DNA of 39,579 bases from JANRKF01 sp033763575 (lineage in GTDB: Bacteria > Pseudomonadota > Alphaproteobacteria > Rickettsiales > SXRF01), in contig JANRKF010000028.1 of NCBI GenBank assembly GCA_033763575.1, forward strand, positions 1-39,579. Reading direction: 5' to 3'. A program made the translations under genes and the position numbers. Shown here one piece after another: positions 31,009-39,256 of the stretch; within the stretch, counting starts at the first letter, position 1, and each line of letters starts with the position of its first letter. The notes beneath the pieces are model-generated. The model did no database searches. It was not told where the DNA came from and was given only the letters and a program-made list of their open reading frames with translations.

Positions 31009-31602
31009 ATGGAGAAAATTACAAAAATAAAACGCTTACCATTCAGTAGTCGGCGCATTTTCTTCCGAATCGCGAAATACCCATTGGCAATTGTCGTTGT
31101 ATGCGGTGCGTATTTTATAGCTTTGCAGCTCGGCAATAATTTTCATGAGGTTGTTCCGGGTGAACTTTATCGATCTGCTCAACTGTCAAGTAGTGCGATT
31201 GAGGAATATGCTCAGAAATATCAAATTCGCACCATCATTAACCTTCGAGGGGAAAACGTCGGTGAGCTTTGGTATGATGAAGAGGTGAAAGCGGCAGCGA
31301 ATAATAATATTCAACATATTGATTTTCGAATGGCTGCAAAGCGCCAACTGACAAAAGCGCAAGTATCTAACCTAATCGCTATCATGCGAAGCGCACCTAA
31401 GCCGATCCTGATCCATTGTCGCGGTGGTTCAGACCGAACTGGTTTAGCCTCTGCTCTTTACTTAGCTTTCATCAGTAAAAAAAGTGAGTTTCAGGCAGAG
31501 TTACAGCTCACGCCCCTTTATGGGCATGTTGCATTCAAAGCGCCTGCAATGAGTGAAACATTTGAACTGGTGGAACCCTATAATCACTTATCAAAAGAAT
31601 AA
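31009..31602 (+). CDS. Membrane-anchored dual-specificity/tyrosine phosphatase
   Basis: A 197-residue protein with one N-terminal TM span (about 22-42, AKYPLAIVVVCGAYFIALQL) and a phosphatase domain: VVPGELYRSAQLSSSAIEEY, IRTIINLRGENVG, and the active-site loop ILIHCRGGSDRTGLASALYL, with Cys137 and Arg143 (C-x5-R). The Asp of DRTG is a feature of bacterial DSP-like enzymes. The topology (N-in, domain outside) suggests a periplasmic site and a lipid or sugar phosphate substrate rather than a protein. It is in one transcript with the ICMT-like gene. Confidence 0.85.
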   Translation: MEKITKIKRLPFSSRRIFFRIAKYPLAIVVVCGAYFIALQLGNNFHEVVPGELYRSAQLSSSAIEEYAQKYQIRTIINLRGENVGELWYDEEVKAAANNNIQHIDFRMAAKRQLTKAQVSNLIAIMRSAPKPILIHCRGGSDRTGLASALYLAFISKKSEFQAELQLTPLYGHVAFKAPAMSETFELVEPYNHLSKE

Positions 31603-31692
31603 ATAGCTTATGAGAGGGTATCATGCAGCAACGATTAAATACTGCCGTCCACTACCTTCCATATCCCATGTGTTTTGTGACGAGGTAGGTGC

Positions 31693-31956
31693 TTGATCAG
31701 ACAAGAATATATCGATTTCGTAGAAAAATTTGAAGGATTAAATCCTTATGAATTGGATCACTTTTGCAAAATTATTCACCAAAACTATAAGGTTGCGTTC
31801 AAAGAACAGCCGCAAATGGCAAAAGCTGATCTTACATCTGGGGATATGAAAGAGATCATAATTCGGGCTATGCAGATGGTTCAAATTGAGCTTGCCGAGG
31901 GGAAAGTGAAGGCGGCAGAGATGAATCTGGAGCTATTAAAATCCAAATTTCTATAA
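31693..31956 (+). CDS. Small helical protein A (paralog of 32060-32344)
   Basis: This 87-residue soluble, charged, helical protein begins at TTG 31693 with GAGGTAGG shortly upstream. YIDFVEKFEGLNPYELDHF and the C-terminal EMNLELLKS are shared with the protein encoded at 32060. No family is recognised, and there is no signal peptide or membrane span. The pair lies between the envelope-stress block and the phage late module, so it could belong to either. Confidence 0.6.
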   Translation: MIRQEYIDFVEKFEGLNPYELDHFCKIIHQNYKVAFKEQPQMAKADLTSGDMKEIIIRAMQMVQIELAEGKVKAAEMNLELLKSKFL

Positions 31957-31984
31957 CCCCAAAGGGTTGTATTAAAAATACAGA

Positions 31985-32012
31985 TTGCAATTCTAGGTTG
32001 ATTTTTTATAAT
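31985..32012 (+). promoter_or_regulatory. Predicted promoter of small protein B
   Basis: TTGCAA (31985-31990) and a perfect TATAAT (32007-32012) are spaced by 16 bases. Transcription would begin near 32019, with AGGGAG before the ATG at 32060. It is one of the best -10 matches in the window and implies strong basal expression. Confidence 0.55.
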
Positions 32013-32059
32013 GCTCTCTCTCGCAAGCTCACCATAAATAAAAACAATAGGGAGAACCC

Positions 32060-32344
32060 ATGACTAAAGCATATATCGAATTTACTGATTTATTCAGCAG
32101 GCTAAGCCCTTATGAATTAAACCACCTCAGCGAAATTTTTCTCTGCAAGCTAGAAAGTGAATTTGAGGGCCACCTTGCCTCTCGTAACAAAAATTCAGTT
32201 ACGGAAAAAGATATCAAATACGCACTTACTGAAGCGATGCGCGATATTTCCGTAGCCTTGCAGGAACGGGAGATCGCACATAACCATGCCAATCTCAGAC
32301 GCACAAAATCACTCATGTTCACGGCAAAGCATGCCACCGCGTAG
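32060..32344 (+). CDS. Small helical protein B (paralog of 31693-31956)
   Basis: This 94-residue protein begins MTKAYIEFTDLFSRLSPYEL. It shares YI.F...F..L.PYEL.H....I and a second segment (D.K....AM...L.E....NL...KS) with the protein encoded at 31693, so the two arose by tandem duplication. Strong promoter and AGGGAG ribosome site. It is helical and charged, without signal peptide. No function is recognised. It converges on the endolysin gene across a terminator. Confidence 0.65.
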   Translation: MTKAYIEFTDLFSRLSPYELNHLSEIFLCKLESEFEGHLASRNKNSVTEKDIKYALTEAMRDISVALQEREIAHNHANLRRTKSLMFTAKHATA

Positions 32345-32352
32345 TATGGCAT

Positions 32353-32384
32353 AAAAAAAGCCTGCCGCACAAAGCGACAGGCTT
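32353..32384 (-). terminator. Rho-independent terminator of the lysis operon
   Basis: AAGCCTGCCGC-acaaa-GCGACAGGCTT forms an 11-bp stem with one mismatch. Read on the minus strand it is followed by a run of seven T, directly after the endolysin stop codon. It ends the minus-strand late transcript. On the plus strand no T-run follows, so it mainly serves the lysis genes. Confidence 0.85.
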
Positions 32385-32386
32385 GA

Positions 32387-32827
32387 TTATTGCGATAAGT
32401 AAAGATTTGCTTCGGCTGCCCTTCGTCGGGCTAGCCCTTTCTGTTTATGTCCTCCCGCCCATACCCATTTAAGAAACTCAGCCGGAATGCCATCTACGTC
32501 GCCACGATTAATCTTTCGCCGTAACGTCGATCGCTGCAATGCGCCTGCGCCAAGGTTGAAAGTGAATGATACCAGCGCGTCGAATTGGCTTTGTGTAAGT
32601 GGTGCGCTGATGAACCGCGCCACCGCACGCTCCGCCGCTTGCACATCTTTACTTAGCAATTCCAAGGCTTCATCCAGATCTATGCCGTCGAGAAACTGCT
32701 CCTTGTTTTTCTCGGTGACTAAATGGCCGTATCCCACAGTTGGGTATCCGGCAGGGCAAAGATAAATTATCGGCGAGAAGCTCTCGTACCGGCAAATAAG
32801 ATCGAGCCCTTGCTTTGACAGATGCAT
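32387..32827 (-). CDS. Phage endolysin, GH24 lysozyme
   Basis: This 146-residue muramidase has Glu15 in LICRYESFSPIIY, Cys24 and Thr30 in CPAGYPTVGYGHL. They are spaced exactly E-x8-C-x5-T, the T4-type triad with Cys in place of Asp as in many phage lysozymes. QSQFDALVSFTFNLGAGAL and GLARRRAAEANLYL complete the family. No signal peptide or SAR segment is present, so release depends on the neighbouring holin. I chose the ATG at 32827, two bases after the holin stop; the frame upstream to 32914 only shadows it. Confidence 0.93.
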   Translation of the reverse strand: MHLSKQGLDLICRYESFSPIIYLCPAGYPTVGYGHLVTEKNKEQFLDGIDLDEALELLSKDVQAAERAVARFISAPLTQSQFDALVSFTFNLGAGALQRSTLRRKINRGDVDGIPAEFLKWVWAGGHKQKGLARRRAAEANLYLSQ

Positions 32828-32829
32828 GG

Positions 32830-33279
32830 CTAGTTCCGTAGCTTGGTCATTGCACGCTGGCCAAAATAAAAGCTGATGATGCCCGCGAAAATAGCTGCAT
32901 CGTCTTCTGTCCATAGTGTTTCATGCAACACCACGAACGGCACTGAATTCGAGTGCGCGACTGCCGCATAAGAAAGCAGCTTCACCAAGGCATAAAGAAT
33001 GAAGAATGCGTAGGCGATGACGGGTCGCACGGTGCCATTGAGTGCATCCACCCAATCGATGCCGGTGGTGTAGGTTTTGTAGAGAGCAGCGCTTTCGGTG
33101 ATATCCGCCTGCGCGTTGATTTCGTCGAGCCGCTCGGTGTGACCCTGCGCCTGCTGCTCCATCTGCATTTTGAGCAGCGTGATCTCATGCTGCTTATCGG
33201 ATTTATCCTGCCACAGTTTGAGCAGGCTGGGAAAGGTCGCGCTGATAAAGCCCAGCAATGAGCCAAGTAAGGTAATCAT
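32830..33279 (-). CDS. Holin, 3TM family (GTA-type)
   Basis: A 149-residue protein begins MITLLGSLLGFISATFPSLL, followed by KLWQDKSDKQHEITLLKMQM (charged coiled region), DALNGTVRPVIAYAFFILYA and FAGIISFYFGQRAMTKLRN. The order (N-terminal span, coiled region, R-P-containing span, final F.FGQR span) is that of the 3TM holins found in gene transfer agents and alphaproteobacterial prophages. GGAGG lies 5 bases before the ATG at 33279. It forms the membrane lesion that lets the endolysin reach the wall. Confidence 0.88.
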   Translation of the reverse strand: MITLLGSLLGFISATFPSLLKLWQDKSDKQHEITLLKMQMEQQAQGHTERLDEINAQADITESAALYKTYTTGIDWVDALNGTVRPVIAYAFFILYALVKLLSYAAVAHSNSVPFVVLHETLWTEDDAAIFAGIISFYFGQRAMTKLRN

Positions 33280-33299
33280 AATGCCTCCGAGTGTAATGG

Positions 33300-33527
33300 T
33301 TATTTTAAGCTGAGATGACCCGCTGCGAAGCTGAGGAAGGCGATCAACGCCGTCCATAAGCCGCCAAGTATGAGCAATGTGCGGATGCTGCCTTTGCCTT
33401 GATTGGCAAGCGCAGTAAGCGACTTCACTTCCTCGGTGAGCGCATCGACTGTTTTAGTGAGCAATTGGATTTGCGCCTGCATCACGGCGAGCTGGGACCG
33501 CATGTCGATATCTTCTTGTGGGGGCAT
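33300..33527 (-). CDS. Small coiled-coil/TM phage protein
   Basis: A 75-residue protein with a heptad-rich N-terminal half (LAVMQAQIQLLTKTVDALTE) and one C-terminal TM span (TLLILGGLWTALIAFLSFAA). The layout resembles XhlA-type haemolysin/lysis accessory proteins, but I would not name it. GGAA lies 5 bases before the ATG at 33527. It lies 8 bases after the DUF2793 stop and 20 bases before the holin, so it belongs to the lysis cassette. Confidence 0.65.
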   Translation of the reverse strand: MPPQEDIDMRSQLAVMQAQIQLLTKTVDALTEEVKSLTALANQGKGSIRTLLILGGLWTALIAFLSFAAGHLSLK

Positions 33528-33535
33528 AACGATTC

Positions 33536-34477
33536 CTATGCGCTGAGGTTGACGTACCATTTGGTGGCGGTAGCGGCCCAGAACATGGCGCTTTTGCCAG
33601 CGGCCAGCGAGAACGGGGCATTAGCTGCCAGTGCGTTGATGCTATGACCCGTCGCTGGGTAGACGTTGAGTGCATTCGCCCCAGCATTGGCGATGAAGAT
33701 GAATTCCCCTTGCTCAGGCGATGGCAGAATCCCTCCGCTGCTGGCGGCAACGGTGGTGAATTCATTCGTTTGGTTCGAAATGATGGTGGCGGTGCCTTGT
33801 GTCGTACCAGCAGCAGAAATGCCCGAGGCATTTGCCTTCAGCGCCACGCGGCCAGTGGCTGCGAGCATTTTGAGTGCATTGAAGAACGACGATCCGTTCG
33901 GCGAAACCTTTAGTGTAAAATTGTCGTCACCGAGCAGGCCGAACTCAGCACGGGCGGAGAAGCCAGTTTGAAAGAGGAAGCTCGCTTTATCGCCCGCCGC
34001 GTTCTTGTTCAGCTTTACCTGAATGTCGTTGCCGATATTGTTGAAGAGGATCGCCGAACTCGACACTGAGAGTTTGTTGGTCGCATCCGCCGTCGTGTTC
34101 ACGCCGAGCATGGTAAGATTGGCAAATGACGTCGGTGAGGTGAATGTCGGCACCCATGCGGCGCCATCGTAAGTCGTCAGGATATTCGTATCATTTGCCC
34201 AGACCGTCAGCCCCTCCCACGGCGTGATAAAGTTCCAGCCAGTGGTATAGAATGCCAGCGCCTTAGCTTGGCCCACCCATACTCCAGTGGGCGAGCTGCC
34301 CACGATGTAGCTATCGCCAGCCAATGGTGAGCCAGGTGGCGTGTTGACCCCGATGCTGACCATTGCAGCCTGCAGCAGTGCGTCCACCAGATCGAGGGCG
34401 CTATTAAGCGTGACCTCTTTCTGTGATTGCGATTGCAGGACGTAGGGCAATTTGACTCGATTAGTAGTGTTTGGCAT
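33536..34477 (-). CDS. DUF2793 phage tail/spike protein
   Basis: The 313-residue protein begins MPNTTNRVKLPYVLQSQSQK, then EVTLNSALDLVDALLQAAMV, and GSPLAGDSYIVGSSPTGVW with WNFITPWEGLTVW and ILTTYDGAAWVP, the DUF2793 N-terminal domain of phage and GTA structural proteins. The C-terminal part is Ala/Asn/Ser-rich beta-like sequence ending in a small barrel-like region (IFIANAGANALNVYPATGHS). It probably forms a fibre or spike. GGAGAAG lies 6 bases before the ATG. A divergent cation-transporter gene starts 46 bases away, so it must use its own promoter (weak TTGATC-N17-CATTAG candidate at 34521-34493). Confidence 0.82.
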   Translation of the reverse strand: MPNTTNRVKLPYVLQSQSQKEVTLNSALDLVDALLQAAMVSIGVNTPPGSPLAGDSYIVGSSPTGVWVGQAKALAFYTTGWNFITPWEGLTVWANDTNILTTYDGAAWVPTFTSPTSFANLTMLGVNTTADATNKLSVSSSAILFNNIGNDIQVKLNKNAAGDKASFLFQTGFSARAEFGLLGDDNFTLKVSPNGSSFFNALKMLAATGRVALKANASGISAAGTTQGTATIISNQTNEFTTVAASSGGILPSPEQGEFIFIANAGANALNVYPATGHSINALAANAPFSLAAGKSAMFWAATATKWYVNLSA

Positions 34478-34523
34478 GGCACTGCTTCTCCGCTAATGTG
34501 CTGGAATAAATTGGGGATCAAGA

Positions 34524-35111
34524 ATGATGGATGATTCGTCGTTACGCCGTGCGGTGCGCTTTGTTGGCCTCGCCAATTTCGCTTATTTCTTCGTAGAATT
34601 TGCTGTGGCACTGCACATTGGCTCGGTGTCATTATTCGCCGATAGCGTTGATTTTCTTGAAGACGCTTCGGTGAATTTTTTAATTCTTCTTGCGCTTGGC
34701 TGGTCACTCAAGGCACGCGCACGCATCGGCATGGGATTGGCGGCATTGTTGTTGTGGCCCGCTATTGCAACGCTTTGGATGGTTTGGCATCAATTCACAA
34801 CCCTAACGCCGCCAGATCCGATACTGCTATCGGCAACGGGCGCTGGAGCATTGGTGGTCAATTTAACCTGTGCCTATCGGCTTGCGAAATATCGCCACCA
34901 TAGCGGAAGCCTTACAAAAGCGGCGTTTCTCTCAGCCCGTAATGATGCCTTTGCAAATATCGGCATTATTTTCGCTGGGTTCATAACGCTTGCTACGCAT
35001 TCCGCATGGCCTGACTTAATTGTTGGTCTTGCGATTGCGGCGATGAACATCGATGCGGCAAAAGAAGTATGGACTGCTGCAAAAGAAGAGCACCTAGAAG
35101 CTAAATCATAA
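34524..35111 (+). CDS. CDF-type cation transporter lacking the C-terminal domain, inside the phage module
   Basis: A 195-residue protein with about five to six membrane spans. LHIGSVSLFADSVDFLEDAS carries the metal-site Asp pair in TM2, and AFLSARNDAFANIGIIFAG the TM5 site, as in cation diffusion facilitators. AWPDLIVGLAIAAMNIDAAK is the last span, after which only a 15-residue tail follows. The cytoplasmic metal-binding domain is absent. It is transcribed against the late module and overlaps the tail-protein gene end by 6 bp. GGGG lies about 8 bases before the ATG. It is probably a cargo ('moron') gene. Confidence 0.82.
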   Translation: MMDDSSLRRAVRFVGLANFAYFFVEFAVALHIGSVSLFADSVDFLEDASVNFLILLALGWSLKARARIGMGLAALLLWPAIATLWMVWHQFTTLTPPDPILLSATGAGALVVNLTCAYRLAKYRHHSGSLTKAAFLSARNDAFANIGIIFAGFITLATHSAWPDLIVGLAIAAMNIDAAKEVWTAAKEEHLEAKS

Positions 35112-38100
35112 CGTGGCATTGCCTGCATAACCGCGACCAACGGCGGCAGAGAGTTGATAGACCTTCACCGCGATACTGCTTTGTACAGCCCCAAAATCCG
35201 TCACTTGCTGTGCGGCCGTGTAGAGCGCGGTGGGCGATGTTAGATTCAGCAAGGTGCGCTTCACCGTCGCGCCCTGCATGATATCTACCTCGTAGCGTTC
35301 CGATTCCTCGTTCAGTGGCACATCGACCAGATCCCGCCAATCGCCATTCAGGCGTGTGCGGCGCTTCCACACGATGGTGAGATCATTGGAGACACGCGAT
35401 CCATTTACATGCACCGGCGCGTAGGGTTTGAGTGCCTTCGCGGTGTAAATAAAATCCTGCGACGTGGTAACCCCGAGCGTCGAGCCGATTGTGACCGGCT
35501 TGAACTTTTTAGAAATGTTCCAGCCAGACGCGGCCATGAGTTCGCGTGCAAGGGCGTTTGTAAGCAGCACGACGCGTTCGCTGGCCACATGGGTGCCGAC
35601 AGCCGCCTCGGTGCCGAGTCGACCCCGTAGCAGGCCAGAAAGGCGGTATTTGTTATCAGCCAATAAGGTTGCGGTCTGAAACTGGATCACCTCGTCGCCA
35701 ATGAGGCAGGCATTGGCACCATTCAGCACGGCGATATCGGTCACGCTCTGCAGCTGCCCGAAGGTGAGCAGCACATCGACAGTGCTGAAATAATCCCATG
35801 TGTAAATAGTTCCTACTGGCAGTACGGTCAGTGCTGCGCCGATAGTTGCCTGCGCGGTGAGCGTTTGCATCAAGCCGTAGTTCGCACCGTTATCGTCCGA
35901 GCGGTACACTGCCGAGCCGCTCCAATCACCGCCCAGACCCACCACACCGTAGCGCAGATAGGCATCGGTCGCCCCATCAGTTGGGAACGCAGGCATGTCG
36001 AGCAGCTCCAAGCGACTGGCGGAAATGCTCACTGGCGGCTGGATATTCGGCGTCCCGCTTCCAGCGGGATTGTAAAAATCGTAGGAGGACACATCCTCGG
36101 CCACTGCCGTGATCTCCTGCATGCCGTTACGCACCAGCTTGGTGGCGGTGACGCGCATCAAATATGCTGCACCGTCCTTGGTGATGGTGATCACATCGGT
36201 CGGCTCCACCAGCGCGTATTTCGGTGGCACAGTGAATGAGTACGCCACGCGGCCGACCCATGCATTGTAGAGCGTTACATCGGCCACGACTTTGGCTTCT
36301 TGATCGGACAGCACGATGGGCAGGTTCACCGTCACATAATCGACCGCTTTTACTGTCTGGCGCTGCGAAGATTGTGAGCCTGCCTGAAAATCCGCCGTGC
36401 GGTTCAGGTAGATCACATCGACCTGGCGGGGTAGTTCCAGTTCCTGCGTCCGCGTGATCGCCAGCGTATCGATGGCATCGTTCGGCGACACCAGCTCCGT
36501 GAAGTCAATACTGATGGAAGAAACCTTGCCGCGCTTGATGAATTTCAGCAGGCCATCCGATTCGACGCAGTCGAAAAAATACGCCGCCGCCAGCTGCTCC
36601 ATGCAGGTACGCACGGTCTGGCGGCTGTTGATGATGAACCCGCTGGCGATATCCGTCAGGCGGGTCACATCGTACATGGTGCTGTCGTAACCGACCTTCT
36701 TCAGTAGGTCGGCGACGATTTGCCCGAGGTTCGATAGCCCCAATTTACCTTGCACCCAATGTCCGGTCTTCCAGTTGCCGCCATCTGACCATACCGAAAC
36801 GAGGTCTGGGAAGAACGGGAACGGCCTCGCATCCCACGTCCAGATAAATTTGCGCGGGATGAAGTTGGCATCGAGCGCGTTTTGTGCGTTCAGGTAATCA
36901 ATCGACGCGTCGAGCGCCGTGCGCTGAGCTAGGAAATCCACGCGGCCCCGGCTGCCACGCGGGTAGAAACTCTCGATGGAATCGGGGTCGATAAATACGT
37001 TGGGCTGGTTGGCACAGCCATCGACGCTGGGGAATCCCAGCTCGGTGAACCACACGGGCTTCATTTTTGCCGTCCACGCGGTGGTGGTCGTATCGGGGTT
37101 GGTGTGGGTGCTATTCCACCAGTTCTTGACGTTTTTCCACGCATAGGTGGGGCTGCCATAGAATGTTTTGCCGGTGCGGTTGACCGAGTCGCTCCAGTAA
37201 TAATCCCAGCCTTCATCTTTCGTCCAACCCGCTTGCACCGCCGCATAGTCGATTTGGGTTTGCGGCAGATCAGGCGTGAGCGGGAAATAGCAATCAATGC
37301 CGACCACGTCGATATTGCTGTCCGACCAGAGCGGATCGAGATTATACCAGCCGCCCGTCGAGTGGTACTCGCTCCAATCACCGCCATAAATCACCTTCAC
37401 GCCAGCACCGACCGCTGTTTTTACACTCGCAGCGAGCGCCTTCAATTGCGTGACGGCGGGAAATACACCCGCACTGCTCATGTACGTCGTCAGCCCCACC
37501 AGCTCGGAGCCAATCATGATGCCGTCGATATTGTTTTTCAGGTACACGCCGCCGATTTGCAGGTTCGCATACCAGTTGATGAACGCGTTGTAGCCGTTGG
37601 TGCGGGTGAAGAACGTATTGGCAGCGGTGAGCGTGGTGGGCGTGATACGGCCGCGCCAAGGCTTCGGCTGCGGCGTGATCGTGTCCACCTGCAGCATGGG
37701 ATAGAGCAAGACTTTATAGCCGCGGGCCTTCAGTTCCTGACAGAGCCGCAGGATGGATTTATCAGTCGGCGTGCCGCCGTAAGTGGGGGAACCATCGCCG
37801 AACGTCAGCAGCGGGTGGCCGGTGGCGCGGTTAAAGCCCGCAACCGCCCAATCATCCGGTGCAACACGCGCACCTTGCCCGTTGAACTCTACGCCCGGCT
37901 TGATGAGGCACACCGATGGATCGGCAGAATCGGCGAACCAGTTCAGCACCACCGACACCCATTCGACATTGGGCAGCGTGGCTTTGAGATTATCCAGCGC
38001 CACCAGCGTATCGGCTTTGTTGCTGAGGTTGTTGAGATTCAGCTTAGTGACCTTGCCGCCTTGCACGAAATTGCCCGCCACATCCTGCTGGCCATAGGTT

Positions 38101-38828
38101 TTCTCCTGCACGACGGTGTCGTAGACATACTCGCTGGCGCCGGGGATCAGCGAAATCTCTTTGACCTTATCTTCGAGGTCGAACGGCTTCTTCAGCGTGC
38201 GGCGCACTTCGAAGGTGAAGTTGGGGATACGGTTGCCAAAATCCTCTAGCGGGAAATCTTTGATCACGACATAGGCGAGGCCTCGGTAGCCGGGTGTTTG
38301 CCCTGCTGGATAAAAGGATGACATGAAGGTGTCGGGCAGTTGCGTTTCATCGCCGAGATAGAGCGTGTAGCTGCCTTGCGTGAGATCAAGCTGCTTGCTG
38401 TCCGCCCATACCCGCACCACTTCCGTGATTGGGCCAACGCAAATCGCAACGGCAAGGCTTCCGGTGTAAGTGTAGGTGGTCGTGGTGGTTTCAACGCTTC
38501 CGCCACCACCGCCGCCTTTACCACCGCCTGAGCTTTGCGTCGTGGTGGTGATATGTTCTTGGATCGGCCGCGACCAGATGACGTTTCCCGCGATGCGGCT
38601 ATTGCCGTAAATGAGCGGCACGGCTTTCCCGTAGGTCGAGAATTGCACCTGCAGGTCGGTGACACGCGAGCCTTCCTGATGGATGCGTGCGGTCTGCCCA
38701 AACAGGGCGCGATCGATAAAGCCGCCTGCGAATCCGGCAGCACTGCTGGCGAGCGCCGTGGCGAATACGCCCCAACCAGCCGCACTCGCGGCAGAACTGG
38801 CGGCTGCGGCGAGAACTATTGCTGCCAT
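35106..38828 (-). CDS. GTA-TIM/phage tail-tip protein (GTA Orfg15-like)
   Basis: The 1240-residue tail-tip protein begins with an Ala-rich hydrophobic stretch (MAAIVLAAAASSAASAAGWG). GKAVPLIYGNSRIAGNVIWS and a Gly-rich linker follow, and TYTYTGSLAVAICVGPITEV leads into the TIM-barrel-like glycoside hydrolase domain (about 290-640, with WVSVVLNWFADSADPSVCL and KPVWFTELGFPSVDG). The C-terminal half is the phage-tail_3/J-like part, with VWKRRTRLNGDWRDLVDVPL and YEVDIM. This is the layout of GTA Orfg15 and related prophage tip proteins. The ATG at 38828 has AAAGG 7 bases upstream and overlaps the peptidase gene by 13 bp. Confidence 0.92.
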   Translation of the reverse strand: MAAIVLAAAASSAASAAGWGVFATALASSAAGFAGGFIDRALFGQTARIHQEGSRVTDLQVQFSTYGKAVPLIYGNSRIAGNVIWSRPIQEHITTTTQSSGGGKGGGGGGSVETTTTTYTYTGSLAVAICVGPITEVVRVWADSKQLDLTQGSYTLYLGDETQLPDTFMSSFYPAGQTPGYRGLAYVVIKDFPLEDFGNRIPNFTFEVRRTLKKPFDLEDKVKEISLIPGASEYVYDTVVQEKTYGQQDVAGNFVQGGKVTKLNLNNLSNKADTLVALDNLKATLPNVEWVSVVLNWFADSADPSVCLIKPGVEFNGQGARVAPDDWAVAGFNRATGHPLLTFGDGSPTYGGTPTDKSILRLCQELKARGYKVLLYPMLQVDTITPQPKPWRGRITPTTLTAANTFFTRTNGYNAFINWYANLQIGGVYLKNNIDGIMIGSELVGLTTYMSSAGVFPAVTQLKALAASVKTAVGAGVKVIYGGDWSEYHSTGGWYNLDPLWSDSNIDVVGIDCYFPLTPDLPQTQIDYAAVQAGWTKDEGWDYYWSDSVNRTGKTFYGSPTYAWKNVKNWWNSTHTNPDTTTTAWTAKMKPVWFTELGFPSVDGCANQPNVFIDPDSIESFYPRGSRGRVDFLAQRTALDASIDYLNAQNALDANFIPRKFIWTWDARPFPFFPDLVSVWSDGGNWKTGHWVQGKLGLSNLGQIVADLLKKVGYDSTMYDVTRLTDIASGFIINSRQTVRTCMEQLAAAYFFDCVESDGLLKFIKRGKVSSISIDFTELVSPNDAIDTLAITRTQELELPRQVDVIYLNRTADFQAGSQSSQRQTVKAVDYVTVNLPIVLSDQEAKVVADVTLYNAWVGRVAYSFTVPPKYALVEPTDVITITKDGAAYLMRVTATKLVRNGMQEITAVAEDVSSYDFYNPAGSGTPNIQPPVSISASRLELLDMPAFPTDGATDAYLRYGVVGLGGDWSGSAVYRSDDNGANYGLMQTLTAQATIGAALTVLPVGTIYTWDYFSTVDVLLTFGQLQSVTDIAVLNGANACLIGDEVIQFQTATLLADNKYRLSGLLRGRLGTEAAVGTHVASERVVLLTNALARELMAASGWNISKKFKPVTIGSTLGVTTSQDFIYTAKALKPYAPVHVNGSRVSNDLTIVWKRRTRLNGDWRDLVDVPLNEESERYEVDIMQGATVKRTLLNLTSPTALYTAAQQVTDFGAVQSSIAVKVYQLSAAVGRGYAGNATL

Positions 38829-39256
38829 CTGAAAACCTTTACTAGCCGAGAAGCCCAATCATCATCGAGCCGGTGTTCCACCACACGCCGCGCCTGCGCG
38901 TAGCAATGAATCATGCCTAGCGTGCCTTCGTAATCCGTGAAGATCGCAACATGCTGCGGATTATCACGCACGTTAAATAAGCCGAGATCTCCCGCACGTT
39001 TTTCGGTGATCGGGATTTCCTCGAGCAGTCCCACCAGCTTTTGCATAAGGTAGGCACCGTCCGGCTCACGCGAATAGGTCACCTCATCGTAGGAGGAGAG
39101 CAAAGCGCCAGTGCTATCCTTCAGCCCCAGCTCATCGACCACCCCAACCACCAGCCCGAGGCAGTCGCATCCTACCTTTTTAAGCCGCGCCTGATGATGA
39201 AATGGCGTGCCGAGCCACCCACGCGCATGCGTAACAATATCGTCTGAGATACTCAT
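38816..39256 (-). CDS. NlpC/P60 tail peptidase (GTA Orfg14-like)
   Basis: A 146-residue cysteine peptidase with HARGWLGTPFHHQARLKKVG then CDCLGLVVGVVDELG, where the Cys of DCLGL is the nucleophile, and RDNPQHVAIFTDYEG with the catalytic His. It cuts peptidoglycan during DNA entry and sits between the DUF2163 and TIM-barrel tail proteins, exactly as in GTA clusters (Orfg13-14-15). The ATG at 39256 overlaps the upstream stop by 4 bp (ATGA). Confidence 0.93.
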   Translation of the reverse strand: MSISDDIVTHARGWLGTPFHHQARLKKVGCDCLGLVVGVVDELGLKDSTGALLSSYDEVTYSREPDGAYLMQKLVGLLEEIPITEKRAGDLGLFNVRDNPQHVAIFTDYEGTLGMIHCYAQARRVVEHRLDDDWASRLVKVFRWQQ

